NCBI GenBank assembly: GCA_023458035.1
Contig: JAEXAX010000005.1
Span: forward strand, 1 to 39,368
Source: Bacillota bacterium
GTDB lineage: Bacteria; Bacillota; Clostridia; Lachnospirales; Lachnospiraceae
Direction: 5' to 3'
Length of the DNA: 39,368 nt
Shown here: piece by piece, positions 8,152 to 17,393 of the stretch
How the letters are laid out: each line of letters starts with the position of its first letter
Position numbering within the stretch: position 1 is the stretch's first letter
Notes under the pieces: model-generated
The model's input: the letters and a program-made list of their open reading frames with translations, nothing else
Told to the model about the DNA's origin: nothing
Databases searched by the model: none
Made by a program: the position numbers and the translations under genes

Positions 8152-9330
8152 TCAGCCGTGCTTGGCTGCGATCACACGCACACGCAGCACACCTTCCGCC
8201 TGCCGCAGATTCTCGCTGATGTCTTCCGTGATCCCGTCTGCAATATCAAACAATGAGTAAGCATAACCGCCCTTGCTTTTATTTACCATGTTTTCGATAT
8301 TTACATCATGACTGCCGAGCCAGCCAGACAGCCTGGCGATCATATTCGGGATGTTGCGATGCAGCACGCATAAGCGGGTCTGGCCGCTCACCTCGCCCAT
8401 CTCGCAATCCGGATAGTTGACGCTGTTCTTGATATTGCCGTTTTCCATATAATCGATCAGCTGCCGCACCGCCATTACCGCACAGTTGTCCTCCGACTCA
8501 GCCGTTGAAGCGCCGATATGCGGAGTGGTGATGGTATAAGGCAGTTCCTTGGTCAGAGCATTCGGAAAGTCGCTGACATAGCAGCCCACCTTGCGGCCGG
8601 CCAACGCTTCTGCCAGAGCCGCCTCATCCACCAGCAGATCACGGGCATAGTTCAACAGCACCGCCCCCTCCTTCATCTTCGAAATGGCGGCCGCGTCGAT
8701 CATATGTCTGGTGGCGTCCGTCAACGGTACATGCAGGGTGATAAAGTCTGCCTTACCCAATACTGTATCCAAATCAGCCGAATATTCAACCGAACGGGAC
8801 AGCTTCCAAGCGGCCTTCACCGACACATAGGGATCATAGCCGATGACCTGCATGCCCAGATAATGAGCAGCATTGGCCACCTGTACGCCGATGGCGCCAA
8901 GACCGATAACTGCCAATGTCTTTCCGGCCAACTCACAACCGGCAAAGGCAGATTTCGCCTTCTCTGTCCTGGCAGCCAGATCGTCCCGAGCAACATTTTC
9001 TTTGACCCAGCTGATGCTGTCCGGAATATGACGGGCAGCTAACAACATACCGGCCAATACCAGCTCTTTCACACCATTGGCATTGGCCCCCGGTGTATTG
9101 AAAACCACGATACCCTCCTCGGCGGCCCGCTCCAGCGGAATGTTATTGACACCCGCACCGGCTCTGGCGATTGCCAGCAGCTCCTTGCCAAAGACTTCTT
9201 CATGCAGATTTTTACTGCGTACCAACGCCAGAACGGCATCTGCGGCTGTTTCTGTCAGTTGATAATCGGACCCGAACCGGCTCAGACCGACACGAGCCAC
9301 CGGATTATAGCAATATACCTGGTTCATCAT
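8152..9330 (-). CDS. serA: Phosphoglycerate dehydrogenase (serine biosynthesis), ACT-containing
   Basis: NAD-dependent oxidation of 3-phosphoglycerate to 3-phosphohydroxypyruvate, first step of serine synthesis. The 392-residue protein is the short SerA form. It has a split substrate domain, a Rossmann segment VIGLGAIGVQVANA (about 145-160), a catalytic Arg in LLNYARDLLVDEAAL (the usual ARGG is ARDL here), the catalytic His in TTPHIGASTAESEDN, and a C-terminal ACT domain (about 320-392) ending in GVLRVRVIAAKHG. The ACT domain suggests serine feedback. The start at 9330 has AAGGAG six bases upstream and overlaps the serC stop as ATGA. Related 2-hydroxyacid dehydrogenases are the alternative, but the serC neighbour settles it. 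Confidence 0.93.
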   Translation of the reverse strand: MMNQVYCYNPVARVGLSRFGSDYQLTETAADAVLALVRSKNLHEEVFGKELLAIARAGAGVNNIPLERAAEEGIVVFNTPGANANGVKELVLAGMLLAARHIPDSISWVKENVARDDLAARTEKAKSAFAGCELAGKTLAVIGLGAIGVQVANAAHYLGMQVIGYDPYVSVKAAWKLSRSVEYSADLDTVLGKADFITLHVPLTDATRHMIDAAAISKMKEGAVLLNYARDLLVDEAALAEALAGRKVGCYVSDFPNALTKELPYTITTPHIGASTAESEDNCAVMAVRQLIDYMENGNIKNSVNYPDCEMGEVSGQTRLCVLHRNIPNMIARLSGWLGSHDVNIENMVNKSKGGYAYSLFDIADGITEDISENLRQAEGVLRVRVIAAKHG

Positions 9331-10409
9331 GCGTTCTCCTTCTCAAATTTCTCCATAAAGTCTACCAGTGTCCGTACGCCTTCGATCGGCATCGCATTAT
9401 AAATGCTGGCGCGCATGCCGCCCACACTGCGGTGCCCCTTCAGGTTCAGCAGATTTCCGGCCTCGGCCTCTTTCACGAATTTTTGATCCAGCCCGGCATC
9501 TCCGGTTACAAAGGGAACATTCATCAGGGACCGATCTTCCTTACGGACGGTGCCCTTGAACAAGCGGCTTCTGTCCAGAAAATCATAAAGGAGAGCCGCC
9601 TTACGACGGTTCTTCTCAGCCATGGCTTCCAGACCGCCCTGAGCCAGCAGCCATTCAAAGACCAGACCGCAAATATAGATGCCGTAGGTCGGCGGCGTAT
9701 TGTACATGGAATTATTCTCGGCATGAACGTGATACTGCAGCATGGTCGGTACCGTCTCCGGCAAGTCCTTTCTGATCAGATCCTTGCGGATAACGGCGAT
9801 AACCACTCCGGCCGGTCCGATATTCTTCTGTACGCCGCCGTAGATCATACCGTAGCGGTTGATATCCATCGGTTCTGACAGGAAACACGAAGACACATCG
9901 CTGACCAAAGGCCTCCCCTTGGTATTCGGCAGCTCATAAAACTTTGTGCCGTAAATGGTATTATTCTCGCAGATGTAGACATAATCGGCCGTTTCCGAAA
10001 TCGGCAGATCACTGCAATCCGGGATATAAGAGAAGGTCTTGTCGGCTGAGGAAGCCACCGCATTGACACGGCCGTATTTGGCGGCCTCGGCGGCTGCTTT
10101 CTTGGCCCACATACCGGTGACGATATAATCCGCCTCACCCCGTACCATCAGATTCATCGGAATCATGGCAAACTGGGTGCTGGCGCCACCCTGCATGAAC
10201 AGGATCTCATACTCCTCCGGGATGGACAGCAGCTTACGCAGATCAGCTTTTGCCTTGTTCAAGATACCTTCGTAAAGGGCGGATCGGTGACTCATTTCCA
10301 TCACTGACATGCCGCTACCCCGATAATCCATCATCTCGGCGGCTGCCTTCTGTAATACTTCTTCCGGCAATACAGCCGGACCGGCTGAAAAATTATACAC
10401 TCTGCTCAT
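9327..10409 (-). CDS. serC: Phosphoserine aminotransferase
   Basis: PLP enzyme converting 3-phosphohydroxypyruvate and glutamate to phosphoserine. The 360-residue length is standard. The N-terminus YNFSAGPAVLPEEVL, the MQGGAS phosphate-binding segment and the PLP-lysine region YGGVQKNIGPAG (Lys near residue 200) are classical for SerC. The C-terminus GGMRASIYNAMP is also conserved. The start at 10409 is preceded by AGAAGGAG and lies 17 bases inside the end of the GIY-YIG gene. It forms a coupled pair with serA. No phosphoserine phosphatase gene is in the window. Confidence 0.96.
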   Translation of the reverse strand: MSRVYNFSAGPAVLPEEVLQKAAAEMMDYRGSGMSVMEMSHRSALYEGILNKAKADLRKLLSIPEEYEILFMQGGASTQFAMIPMNLMVRGEADYIVTGMWAKKAAAEAAKYGRVNAVASSADKTFSYIPDCSDLPISETADYVYICENNTIYGTKFYELPNTKGRPLVSDVSSCFLSEPMDINRYGMIYGGVQKNIGPAGVVIAVIRKDLIRKDLPETVPTMLQYHVHAENNSMYNTPPTYGIYICGLVFEWLLAQGGLEAMAEKNRRKAALLYDFLDRSRLFKGTVRKEDRSLMNVPFVTGDAGLDQKFVKEAEAGNLLNLKGHRSVGGMRASIYNAMPIEGVRTLVDFMEKFEKENA

Positions 10410-10677
10410 TATCCATACTCCTCCTGATCAATGCTTCCTTTTGTTTCCTTGATAATTGTTTGATAGCCGCCTCCCGGCTCATAGCTTCCCGCTTGCTGTC
10501 AAAAGCTTCGAGATAAACTAAGGTCACCGGAAGACGGCTTTTCGTGTATTTGGCTCCCTTACCCGCATTGTGGTTGGCCAGACGCTTTTTGATATCATTG
10601 GTCCAACCGCAATACAGACTGTTATCCCGACAACGCAGCAGGTAGGTATAGCAAGGGGATTTCTCATTGTGGCTCAT
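10393..10677 (-). CDS. GIY-YIG nuclease-domain protein (UPF0213/YhbQ-like)
   Basis: 94 residues, the typical size of the stand-alone GIY-YIG family. The signature appears as YTYLLRC...SLYCGWTND, followed by RLANHNAGKGAKYT with the usual Arg/His and a conserved Glu in YLEAFDSKREAMSREAAIK. Family members are presumed DNA endonucleases, but the cellular role of these short proteins is not settled. The ATG at 10677 shares its A with the glgP stop (TAATG), so the longer upstream frame inside glgP is rejected. The end runs 17 bases into serC. Confidence 0.88.
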   Translation of the reverse strand: MSHNEKSPCYTYLLRCRDNSLYCGWTNDIKKRLANHNAGKGAKYTKSRLPVTLVYLEAFDSKREAMSREAAIKQLSRKQKEALIRRSMDNEQSV

Positions 10678-13142
10678 TATAAGGTTACATGGATCCGATC
10701 CAGGTGCCAGATATCTCTGACATATTCCAGAATGGTGCGGTCTACGCCGAACATACCCGAGCTGGCAGTATTCCATAAGGCAGCCTTAGCCCAGCGCTTT
10801 TCATCCCGGTACATCTCCTCGATGCGGCTGTGAGCAGCCGCATAGGATCGGAAATCTTTTAAGATAAAGTAGGTATCGGCCCGATCGGACGACTTGGTAT
10901 TTAACAATGAATCGTACAAATCACGGAACAGATCCGGATTTTCCGGACTATAGGTACCGTCGATCAGCTGCATCAGAACACGGCGAATATCGGCATCCAT
11001 ATTGAAGATATCCATCGGCTCATAGCCGCCCTCGCGCTCGTAGCGCAGGACTTCCTCAGAGGATAACCCGAAGATCACCATGTTGTCGTCGCCTCCGACC
11101 TCTTCGTACATCTCCACATTGGCACCGTCCATGGTGCCGATGGTAATAGCACCGTTCATCATGAACTTCATATTGCCGGTACCGCTGGCTTCCTTGCTGG
11201 CGGTAGAAATCTGCTCGCTGACATCGGCCGCCGCAAACAGGAGCTCGGCGTTTGATACACGGTAGTCCTCGATAAATACGACCTTCAGCTTGTCATTGAT
11301 GGAGCGATCGTTATTCACTACCTCGGCCACCGCATTGATCAGTTTAATGGTCAGCTTGGCACGATGATAGCCGGCTGCCGCTTTGGCGCCGAAAATAAAG
11401 GTTCGATGAGTAAATTCCATCTCCGGATGCTCTTTGATCTGATTATACAGGTACATCACATGCAGGATGTTCAACAGCTGACGCTTATACTCATGCAGAC
11501 GCTTTACCTGAATATCAAAGATCGAACGCGGATCCACCGTTATGCCGTTATGCTTCTTGATGTACTCGGCCAGACGCACTTTATTCAGGTATTTGATCTG
11601 CATAAACTGCTGCCGGGCCAATTCGTCATCGACAAACAGCTTCAGCTTTTTTAAGTGGCTCAGATCCTTGATCCAATCCGGGCCGATGCGGTCATTGATC
11701 CACTGAGCCAATAACGGATTGGCATGCAGCAGAAAGCGACGCTGTGTCACCCCATTGGTCTTATTATTGAACTTCTCCGGCATCAGCTCGTAAAAATCCT
11801 TCAGGGTCTCATTCTTTAGGATCTCGGTATGCAGCTTTGCCACACCGTTGACCGAACAGCCGGCGGCGATGGCCAGATGCGCCATCTTCACCTGACCGTC
11901 GTAGATGATAGCCATGCTGCGAACCTTCTCCGGCTGATCCGGATAGGTCTGCACGATCTTTTCCACGAAGCGACGGTTGATCTCCTCGATGAGCTGGTAA
12001 ATACGCGGCAGCAATCTGGAAAACAGCTCGATCGGCCATTTCTCCAAAGCCTCTGACATAATGGTATGGTTGGTATAGGCCAATGAGCGGGTGGTGATAT
12101 CCCAGGCATCATCCCAGCCCAATCCCTCTTCGTCGATCAGCAGCCGCATCAACTCGGCCACGGCCACTGTCGGATGGGTATCATTCATCTGGAAAATCGC
12201 CTTGTCCGGTAATTCACGCAGATCGCTATGCTGTTTTTTGAACTTCTGCAGCGCCAGCTGCAAGGTGGCTGAGATAAAGAAATACTGCTGCTTTAGGCGC
12301 AGTTCCTTACCGGCATAATGATTATCATTCGGATACAGTACCTCGACGATATTCTTGGCCAGGTTCTGTTGTTCCACCGCCTTATCATACTGCCCCTTAT
12401 CAAAAGAATCCAAGCTGAAGCTGTTGATTGCTTCTGCATCCCAGACACGCAGCGCATTCACGACATGATTGTCATAACCGACGATCGGCATATCAAACGG
12501 AATGGCCCGCACCTCCTGATAATCCTCATGAACGAAGCGGTTGCGGCCGGTCACGCTGTCCAACTCGATGCGGATGTGACCGCCGAATTTAACGATCTGA
12601 GCGTATTCCGGTCTTCTAACCTCAAACGGATAACCGTTTTTCAGCCAGTCATCCGGCACCTCCCGTTGGTACCCGTTCTCGATCTTCTGCTTAAACATAC
12701 CATAGCGGTAACGAATCCCACAGCCGTAAGCCACATAACCGAGGGTGGTCAATGACTCCAAAAAACAGGCTGCCAGACGCCCGAGGCCACCGTTTCCGAG
12801 TGCCGGATCAGGCTCCTGATCCTCGATTACATTCAGATCCAGCCCCATTTCCTGCAGCGCTTCCTGTACTTCTTTATATAAGGTCAGATTGATCAGATTA
12901 TTACCCAACAAACGGCCGATCAGAAACTCCATCGACATATAATAAACGATCTTCGGATCCGTTTTATTGATTTCCTGCTGGGTAGCCAGCCAGTCTTCAA
13001 TAATGCTGTCCTTTACCGCCAGGGAAACAGCCTGAAATATCTCCTCCTGACTGCCTTCTTCCAGCTCCTTACGGAACAGCTGGCGAACATTCTTCCTTAC
13101 GCTGCTCTGAAATAGTTTCTTATTAAATAATAATTCATTCAT
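10677..13142 (-). CDS. glgP: Glycogen/starch (alpha-glucan) phosphorylase
   Basis: PLP-dependent phosphorolysis of alpha-1,4-glucan to glucose-1-phosphate in the cytoplasm. The 821-residue length matches the GT35 family. Seen are the N-terminal MSMEFLIGR and EPDPALGNGGLGRLAACF (glucan/phosphate site), the VKRLHEYKRQ segment, and the PLP-lysine region EASGTGNMKFMMNGAITIGT near the C-terminus. The start at 13142 lies 8 bases after the ileS stop; an AAGGA inside the ileS end is about 11 bases upstream. The downstream GIY-YIG gene overlaps by one base. Its place between ileS and serC suggests carbon from storage glucan feeding 3-phosphoglycerate and serine, which is an inference. Confidence 0.97.
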   Translation of the reverse strand: MNELLFNKKLFQSSVRKNVRQLFRKELEEGSQEEIFQAVSLAVKDSIIEDWLATQQEINKTDPKIVYYMSMEFLIGRLLGNNLINLTLYKEVQEALQEMGLDLNVIEDQEPDPALGNGGLGRLAACFLESLTTLGYVAYGCGIRYRYGMFKQKIENGYQREVPDDWLKNGYPFEVRRPEYAQIVKFGGHIRIELDSVTGRNRFVHEDYQEVRAIPFDMPIVGYDNHVVNALRVWDAEAINSFSLDSFDKGQYDKAVEQQNLAKNIVEVLYPNDNHYAGKELRLKQQYFFISATLQLALQKFKKQHSDLRELPDKAIFQMNDTHPTVAVAELMRLLIDEEGLGWDDAWDITTRSLAYTNHTIMSEALEKWPIELFSRLLPRIYQLIEEINRRFVEKIVQTYPDQPEKVRSMAIIYDGQVKMAHLAIAAGCSVNGVAKLHTEILKNETLKDFYELMPEKFNNKTNGVTQRRFLLHANPLLAQWINDRIGPDWIKDLSHLKKLKLFVDDELARQQFMQIKYLNKVRLAEYIKKHNGITVDPRSIFDIQVKRLHEYKRQLLNILHVMYLYNQIKEHPEMEFTHRTFIFGAKAAAGYHRAKLTIKLINAVAEVVNNDRSINDKLKVVFIEDYRVSNAELLFAAADVSEQISTASKEASGTGNMKFMMNGAITIGTMDGANVEMYEEVGGDDNMVIFGLSSEEVLRYEREGGYEPMDIFNMDADIRRVLMQLIDGTYSPENPDLFRDLYDSLLNTKSSDRADTYFILKDFRSYAAAHSRIEEMYRDEKRWAKAALWNTASSGMFGVDRTILEYVRDIWHLDRIHVTL

Positions 13143-13149
13143 GGTCTGC

Positions 13150-16100
13150 TCAGTCCTTTCTTACGCCCAGAACCACTGATTCCTTGTTGATGGACCATTC
13201 CTTACTGAAGCCGTCCATATTTCCGGTCACCAGATCGGAAGCCATCACATCCGCCAGGATGTCATTCTTCTTAGCGGCCAGTAAGCTTTCTGTCCGCTGC
13301 GAAGCCTGCGCATAGATGGTGATCATATCCGTCACCTCAAAGCCGGCTTCCTTACGCATGGTTTGAATTTTACTGATAACCTCGCGCAAAAAGCCCTCCT
13401 CCAGCAGCTCGGCGGTCAGGTTTGTATCCAGTACTACGGTGATACCGTAATCGGATTCGGATACAAAACCGTCTCTTTGCTGTGTTTCAATCAGCAGATC
13501 CTCCTTGGCCAGCTCTACCGCTTCTCCGGCAAGGTCAAAGCGCAGCGGCTCTCCGCTTTGCAGCGCAGCCATGGCGGCCACCCCATCCAGGCTCTGTAAG
13601 GCTTCCTTAATCTTTCCTAACAGCTTACCATACTTTGGGCCGACTGTCTTTAGCTGCGGCTTAAAACTATAGCTGATAAATGAGCCCGCATCTTGTACAA
13701 ATTCAACAGCCTTGACATTTAATTCCTCACGGATGATCTCCAGATAGCTTGCCGGCAGGTCCTGCTCGGCCTGTACATACATCTGACCAATCGGCTGACG
13801 GTTCTTGATATTGGCCGTATTTCTGGCCGCCCGGCCCAGTACAACGATCTGCAGAACCTCTTCCATGGCAGCCTCCAGCTGCACATCGATCCATGCCTCA
13901 TTGGCCACCGGATAGCTGCACAGGTGAATGCTCTCCTCGGCAGTCTGATCAATGCTGCGCACCAGGTTCTGATAAATTTCCTCGGTCATGAACGGAATCA
14001 ACGGTGCGCAGATCTTGGCAAGGGTCACCAGTGTGGTGTGCAGTGTCATATAAGCATTGATCTTATCCTGCTCCATGCCCTTAGCCCAGAAACGCTCCCG
14101 GCTGCGACGCACATACCAATTGCTCAGGTCATCGACGAACTTCTGCAGCAGCTTGGTGGTTTCCATGATTTTATAATTGCCGAGCAGCTGATCAGCCTCA
14201 CGGTTCACGGTCTGCAAACGAGACAGCAGCCAGCGATCCATGGTGCCCAGCTGATCGTAATCCAAGCTGTATTTGGTGGCATCGAACTGATCAATATTGG
14301 CATATAATACGAAGAATGCGTAGGTATTCCACAGCGTGCTCATAAATTTACGCTGGCCCTCGATCACCGCCTTTTCATAAAAACGGTTTGGCAGCCACGG
14401 CGCGGAGTTACTGTAAAAATACCAGCGGATGGCATCTGCTCCCAGGCTGTTTAACGCATCCATCGGCGCAACTGAATTGCCCTTTGACTTACTCATCTTC
14501 TGGCCGTGCTCATCCAGCACGTGCCCCAGCACGATAACGTTCTTGAACGGAGCCTTATTAAAGATCAGAGTCGAGATGGCCAACAGGGAATAGAACCAAC
14601 CTCTGGTCTGATCCACCGCCTCCGAGATAAAGTCAGCCGGAAACTGCTTCTCAAATAACTCCTGATTTTCAAACGGATAATGATGCTGGGCAAACGGCAT
14701 GGCACCGGAATCAAACCAGCAGTCGATCACTTCCGGCACACGGGTCATCTGACCGCCGCACTTCTCACATCTGATATGCACCGCATCGATATACGGACGG
14801 TGCAGCTCGATCTCATCCGGGCAGTCATCCGACATGGCCTTTAGCTCCTCAATGCTGCCGATGGCATGACGATGACCGCAGGAGCATTCCCAGATGTTCA
14901 GCGGAGTCCCCCAGTACCGATTACGGCTGATGCCCCAATCCTGAACATTTCGGATCCAATCGCCGAAGCGGCCGGTACCGATATTCTCCGGAATCCAATT
15001 GATGGTATCGTTATTGGCGATCAGGTCATCTCTAACCTCAGTCATCTTAATAAACCAGCTGTCACGGGCATAATAGATCAGCGGGGTGTCACAGCGCCAG
15101 CAGTGCGGATAGCTATGTTCAAAAACCGGGGCGGCAAACAACAGCCCTCTGGTCTCCAGATCGATCAGGATCGGCTTATCGGCGTCCTTGCAGAACAGCC
15201 CCGGCCAATCGGTCTGCGGCTTCATCTCACCCTTGTCATCCACCATCTGTACGAACGGCAGACCGTAGGTACGGCCGACACGGGAGTCATCCTCACCAAA
15301 GGCCGGAGCGATGTGAACCACACCGGTACCGTCAGTCAGCGTAACATAGGTATCACAGGTAACAAAATAAGCCTTTTCCTCCACCTTGGCAAAGTCAAAC
15401 AGCGGCTCATATTCCATATGCTCAAGCTCGATACCGCTGAAGCGTTCCAGAATCTCGACATGCTCGGTGCCCAATACACCCTCTACCAAAGCCTCGGCCA
15501 TGTAATAATATTCCACGCCGGACTCATGACTCTTATGACTGTGATCATGATCGCAGCTGCAACCGCCTGCGGTATAAGCCACCTTGACATAGGTCTCGTG
15601 CGGATTCACACAGAGGGCGACGTTCGACGGCAGGGTCCACGGCGTGGTGGTCCAGGCCAGGATGTAGGTATTCTCCGTTCCCTTGACCTTAAACTTAACG
15701 ATGGCCGAACGCTCCTTCACATCCTTATAACCCTGCGCCACCTCATGGGATGACAGCGGGGTCCCACAGCGCGGACAGTAAGGCACAATCTTATAACCTT
15801 TATATAAGAGCTTTCTCTCCCAAATCTGTTTTAAGGCCCACCATTCGGACTCAATAAAGTTATTGGAATAGGTAATATACGGATCATCCATATCGGCCCA
15901 GAATCCAACGGTCTGGGAGAAATCCTCCCACATCCCCTTATACTTCCACACGGATTCCTTGCATTTGGTGATAAAGGGCTCCAGACCGTAAGCCTCGATC
16001 TGCTCCTTACCATCCAGCCCGAGCAGCTTCTCGACCTCCAGCTCAACCGGCAAACCATGGGTATCCCAGCCGGCCTTGCGCGGTACCATACGCCCCTTCA

Positions 16101-16320
16101 TAGCCTGATAACGCGGGATCATATCCTTGATGACACGGGTCAGCACATGGCCGATATGCGGCTGGCCGTTGGCGGTCGGCGGCCCGTCATAAAAGACAAA
16201 GCTGTCCATATCCTTTCTTGATTCAATACTCTTCTCAAAGATCTGATGATCCTTCCAAAACTCCTTGACCTGACGTTCTCTCTCAACAAAATTCAGGTCT
16301 GTCGATACCTTCTTGTACAC
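13150..16320 (-). CDS. ileS: Isoleucyl-tRNA synthetase, long (type 2-like) form
   Basis: Charges tRNA-Ile; class I enzyme with an editing domain. 1056 residues, longer than the common ~930-residue bacterial type. HIGH motif is PHIGH (about 54-58) and KMSKS is QKMSKSKGNS. GWDTHGLPVE and the PYCPRCGTPLSSHEVAQGY stretch are the form typical of type 2 IleS, the eukaryote-like group that tends to be less sensitive to mupirocin. A Cys set (ECSCGH and CEKCGG) could bind zinc. An unusual CSCDHDHSHKSH stretch (254-265) sits at the start of the editing domain. The start codon is GTG at 16320, with AGGAG seven bases upstream, right behind a T-box leader. Confidence 0.96.
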   Translation of the reverse strand: MYKKVSTDLNFVERERQVKEFWKDHQIFEKSIESRKDMDSFVFYDGPPTANGQPHIGHVLTRVIKDMIPRYQAMKGRMVPRKAGWDTHGLPVELEVEKLLGLDGKEQIEAYGLEPFITKCKESVWKYKGMWEDFSQTVGFWADMDDPYITYSNNFIESEWWALKQIWERKLLYKGYKIVPYCPRCGTPLSSHEVAQGYKDVKERSAIVKFKVKGTENTYILAWTTTPWTLPSNVALCVNPHETYVKVAYTAGGCSCDHDHSHKSHESGVEYYYMAEALVEGVLGTEHVEILERFSGIELEHMEYEPLFDFAKVEEKAYFVTCDTYVTLTDGTGVVHIAPAFGEDDSRVGRTYGLPFVQMVDDKGEMKPQTDWPGLFCKDADKPILIDLETRGLLFAAPVFEHSYPHCWRCDTPLIYYARDSWFIKMTEVRDDLIANNDTINWIPENIGTGRFGDWIRNVQDWGISRNRYWGTPLNIWECSCGHRHAIGSIEELKAMSDDCPDEIELHRPYIDAVHIRCEKCGGQMTRVPEVIDCWFDSGAMPFAQHHYPFENQELFEKQFPADFISEAVDQTRGWFYSLLAISTLIFNKAPFKNVIVLGHVLDEHGQKMSKSKGNSVAPMDALNSLGADAIRWYFYSNSAPWLPNRFYEKAVIEGQRKFMSTLWNTYAFFVLYANIDQFDATKYSLDYDQLGTMDRWLLSRLQTVNREADQLLGNYKIMETTKLLQKFVDDLSNWYVRRSRERFWAKGMEQDKINAYMTLHTTLVTLAKICAPLIPFMTEEIYQNLVRSIDQTAEESIHLCSYPVANEAWIDVQLEAAMEEVLQIVVLGRAARNTANIKNRQPIGQMYVQAEQDLPASYLEIIREELNVKAVEFVQDAGSFISYSFKPQLKTVGPKYGKLLGKIKEALQSLDGVAAMAALQSGEPLRFDLAGEAVELAKEDLLIETQQRDGFVSESDYGITVVLDTNLTAELLEEGFLREVISKIQTMRKEAGFEVTDMITIYAQASQRTESLLAAKKNDILADVMASDLVTGNMDGFSKEWSINKESVVLGVRKD

Positions 16321-16344
16321 CCCTGTACTCCTTTCATTTTGATA

Positions 16345-16586
16345 AAAAAGACTCCGCCCCTGAACTAGGACGAAGTCTCGTTACCACCTGTTACACATAC
16401 TGTCATACGGTTCCCTGTTAACGGTGGAAGGCCGGCTCCCTTACTACGGTCACCCGGTTCGGTTCGCTGCTCCGGAGTGATCTTCGACACCGGCGAATGA
16501 TTCGGCTTCCACCATCCCGAATTCTCTATCACATTCCCTGCCGGTGCTTACTGTCTCCATCGACGCATTTACAAAATATTTATACA
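16345..16586 (-). promoter_or_regulatory. T-box leader (isoleucine) upstream of ileS
   Basis: On the minus strand the leader has Stem I parts: AGTAAG before helix CACCGGC/GCCGGTG, an AGAGA bulge and the apical GGATGGTGGAAGCC. On the 3' side comes GAAGATCACTCC, in which ATC followed by A is the most likely specifier (isoleucine). The T-box sequence AACAGGTGGTAACG lies at 16392-16379. It is followed at once by a terminator, GACTTCGTCC/GGGCGGAGTC (16377-16368 with 16359-16350) and then TTTTTT. Uncharged tRNA-Ile should stabilise the antiterminator and turn on ileS and probably the genes behind it. Confidence 0.93.
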
Positions 16587-16592
16587 TTCGCT

Positions 16593-16621
16593 ATTATACA
16601 AAAACCGACGATGAATTGCAA
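16593..16621 (-). promoter_or_regulatory. Promoter of the T-box/ileS transcript
   Basis: Minus-strand TTGCAA (16621-16616) and TATAAT (16598-16593) with a 17-base spacer. The predicted start near 16586 leaves about 265 bases of leader. Confidence 0.75.
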
Positions 16622-16657
16622 GCCGGGAAAAACGAAAAGGAGCAAAACAGGCCGGCA

Positions 16658-16687
16658 TTGACTTTCGTCTTCTCTTTCTTCTATACT
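16658..16687 (+). promoter_or_regulatory. Promoter for the cyclophilin gene
   Basis: TTGACT (16658-16663) and TATACT (16682-16687) with an 18-base spacer, about 50 bases before the ATG at 16739. A TTGACA at 16700-16705 lacks a matching -10 and is not preferred. The promoter is divergent from and close to that of ileS. Confidence 0.55.
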
Positions 16688-16738
16688 AAAGCTGTCAGCT
16701 TGACAACATATTATTTTAGAAAGAAAGAGGAACAGCTT

Positions 16739-17260
16739 ATGTCTCAATACCCCATCGTTACCATTGAAATGGAAAACGGACAACAGATGAAGGCGGAATT
16801 ATATCCGCAGATCGCGCCGAATACCGTTCATAACTTTATCAGTCTCATCAATAAGGGCTACTATAACGGCCTGACCTTCCACCGCATCATTCCGGGCTTT
16901 ATGATCCAGGGCGGTTGTCCGAACGGCAACGGCATGGGCGGCCCGGGCTATCAGATCGACGGCGAGTTTTCCCAGAACGGCTTCACCAATCAGTTAAAGC
17001 ACACCAAGGGTGTCCTCTCCATGGCCCGCAGCATGATGCCAAATTCCGCCGGCAGCCAGTTTTTTATCATGCATGCCGCCTCTGCGCATCTGGACGGCGC
17101 CTATGCCGCCTTTGGTAAGGTGACGGACGGTCTGGACGTGATCGATGCCATCGCCACGGTCGCTACCGATTACAATGACAAACCGACCGTACCACAGATA
17201 ATCAAGCGCATGAGTGTGGAAACCTTCGGCGTGGACTATCCGGCTCCGCATATTCACTAA
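16739..17260 (+). CDS. Cyclophilin-type peptidyl-prolyl cis-trans isomerase
   Basis: Catalyses proline isomerisation during folding. 173 residues, with the cyclophilin core: LTFHRIIPGFMIQGG (catalytic Arg in FHRI), SMARSMMPNSAGSQFFIMH and a C-terminal YAAFGKVTDGLDVIDAI. The start at 16739 is chosen because AGAGGA precedes it and the longer frame back to 16544 runs through the ileS leader. There is no signal peptide, so it acts in the cytoplasm. It stands alone on its own promoter between ileS and adhE. Confidence 0.95.
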   Translation: MSQYPIVTIEMENGQQMKAELYPQIAPNTVHNFISLINKGYYNGLTFHRIIPGFMIQGGCPNGNGMGGPGYQIDGEFSQNGFTNQLKHTKGVLSMARSMMPNSAGSQFFIMHAASAHLDGAYAAFGKVTDGLDVIDAIATVATDYNDKPTVPQIIKRMSVETFGVDYPAPHIH

Positions 17261-17287
17261 AGAACCGTTTGAAAGGAAGCTGATATT

Positions 17288-17305
17288 TTGTTAATTAAAT
17301 AACAG
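17288..17305 (+). promoter_or_regulatory. Rex-like operator upstream of adhE
   Basis: TTGTTAA-TTAA-ATAACAG forms an imperfect dyad (TGTTA / TAACA) close to the clostridial Rex consensus TTGTTAA-N4-TTAACAA. It lies nine bases before the -35 box of adhE. Rex is an NADH/NAD ratio sensor known to repress adhE in clostridia; that it binds here is inferred. Confidence 0.55.
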
Positions 17306-17313
17306 CATTTTCA

Positions 17314-17343
17314 TTGACAAAGCCTGCCCTTTCAAAGTATAAT
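17314..17343 (+). promoter_or_regulatory. Promoter of adhE
   Basis: Perfect TTGACA (17314-17319) and TATAAT (17338-17343) with an 18-base spacer, 50 bases before the start codon. Confidence 0.75.
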
Positions 17344-17393
17344 GCTTGTATGTTAAAATTTTATCATTATTGATTATCAAAGGAGGATTTCAA

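Noticed and set aside
16544..16738. N-terminal extension of the cyclophilin
   Set aside because: The extension is the complement of the ileS T-box leader and its promoter, and the internal ATG at 16739 has the ribosome site.
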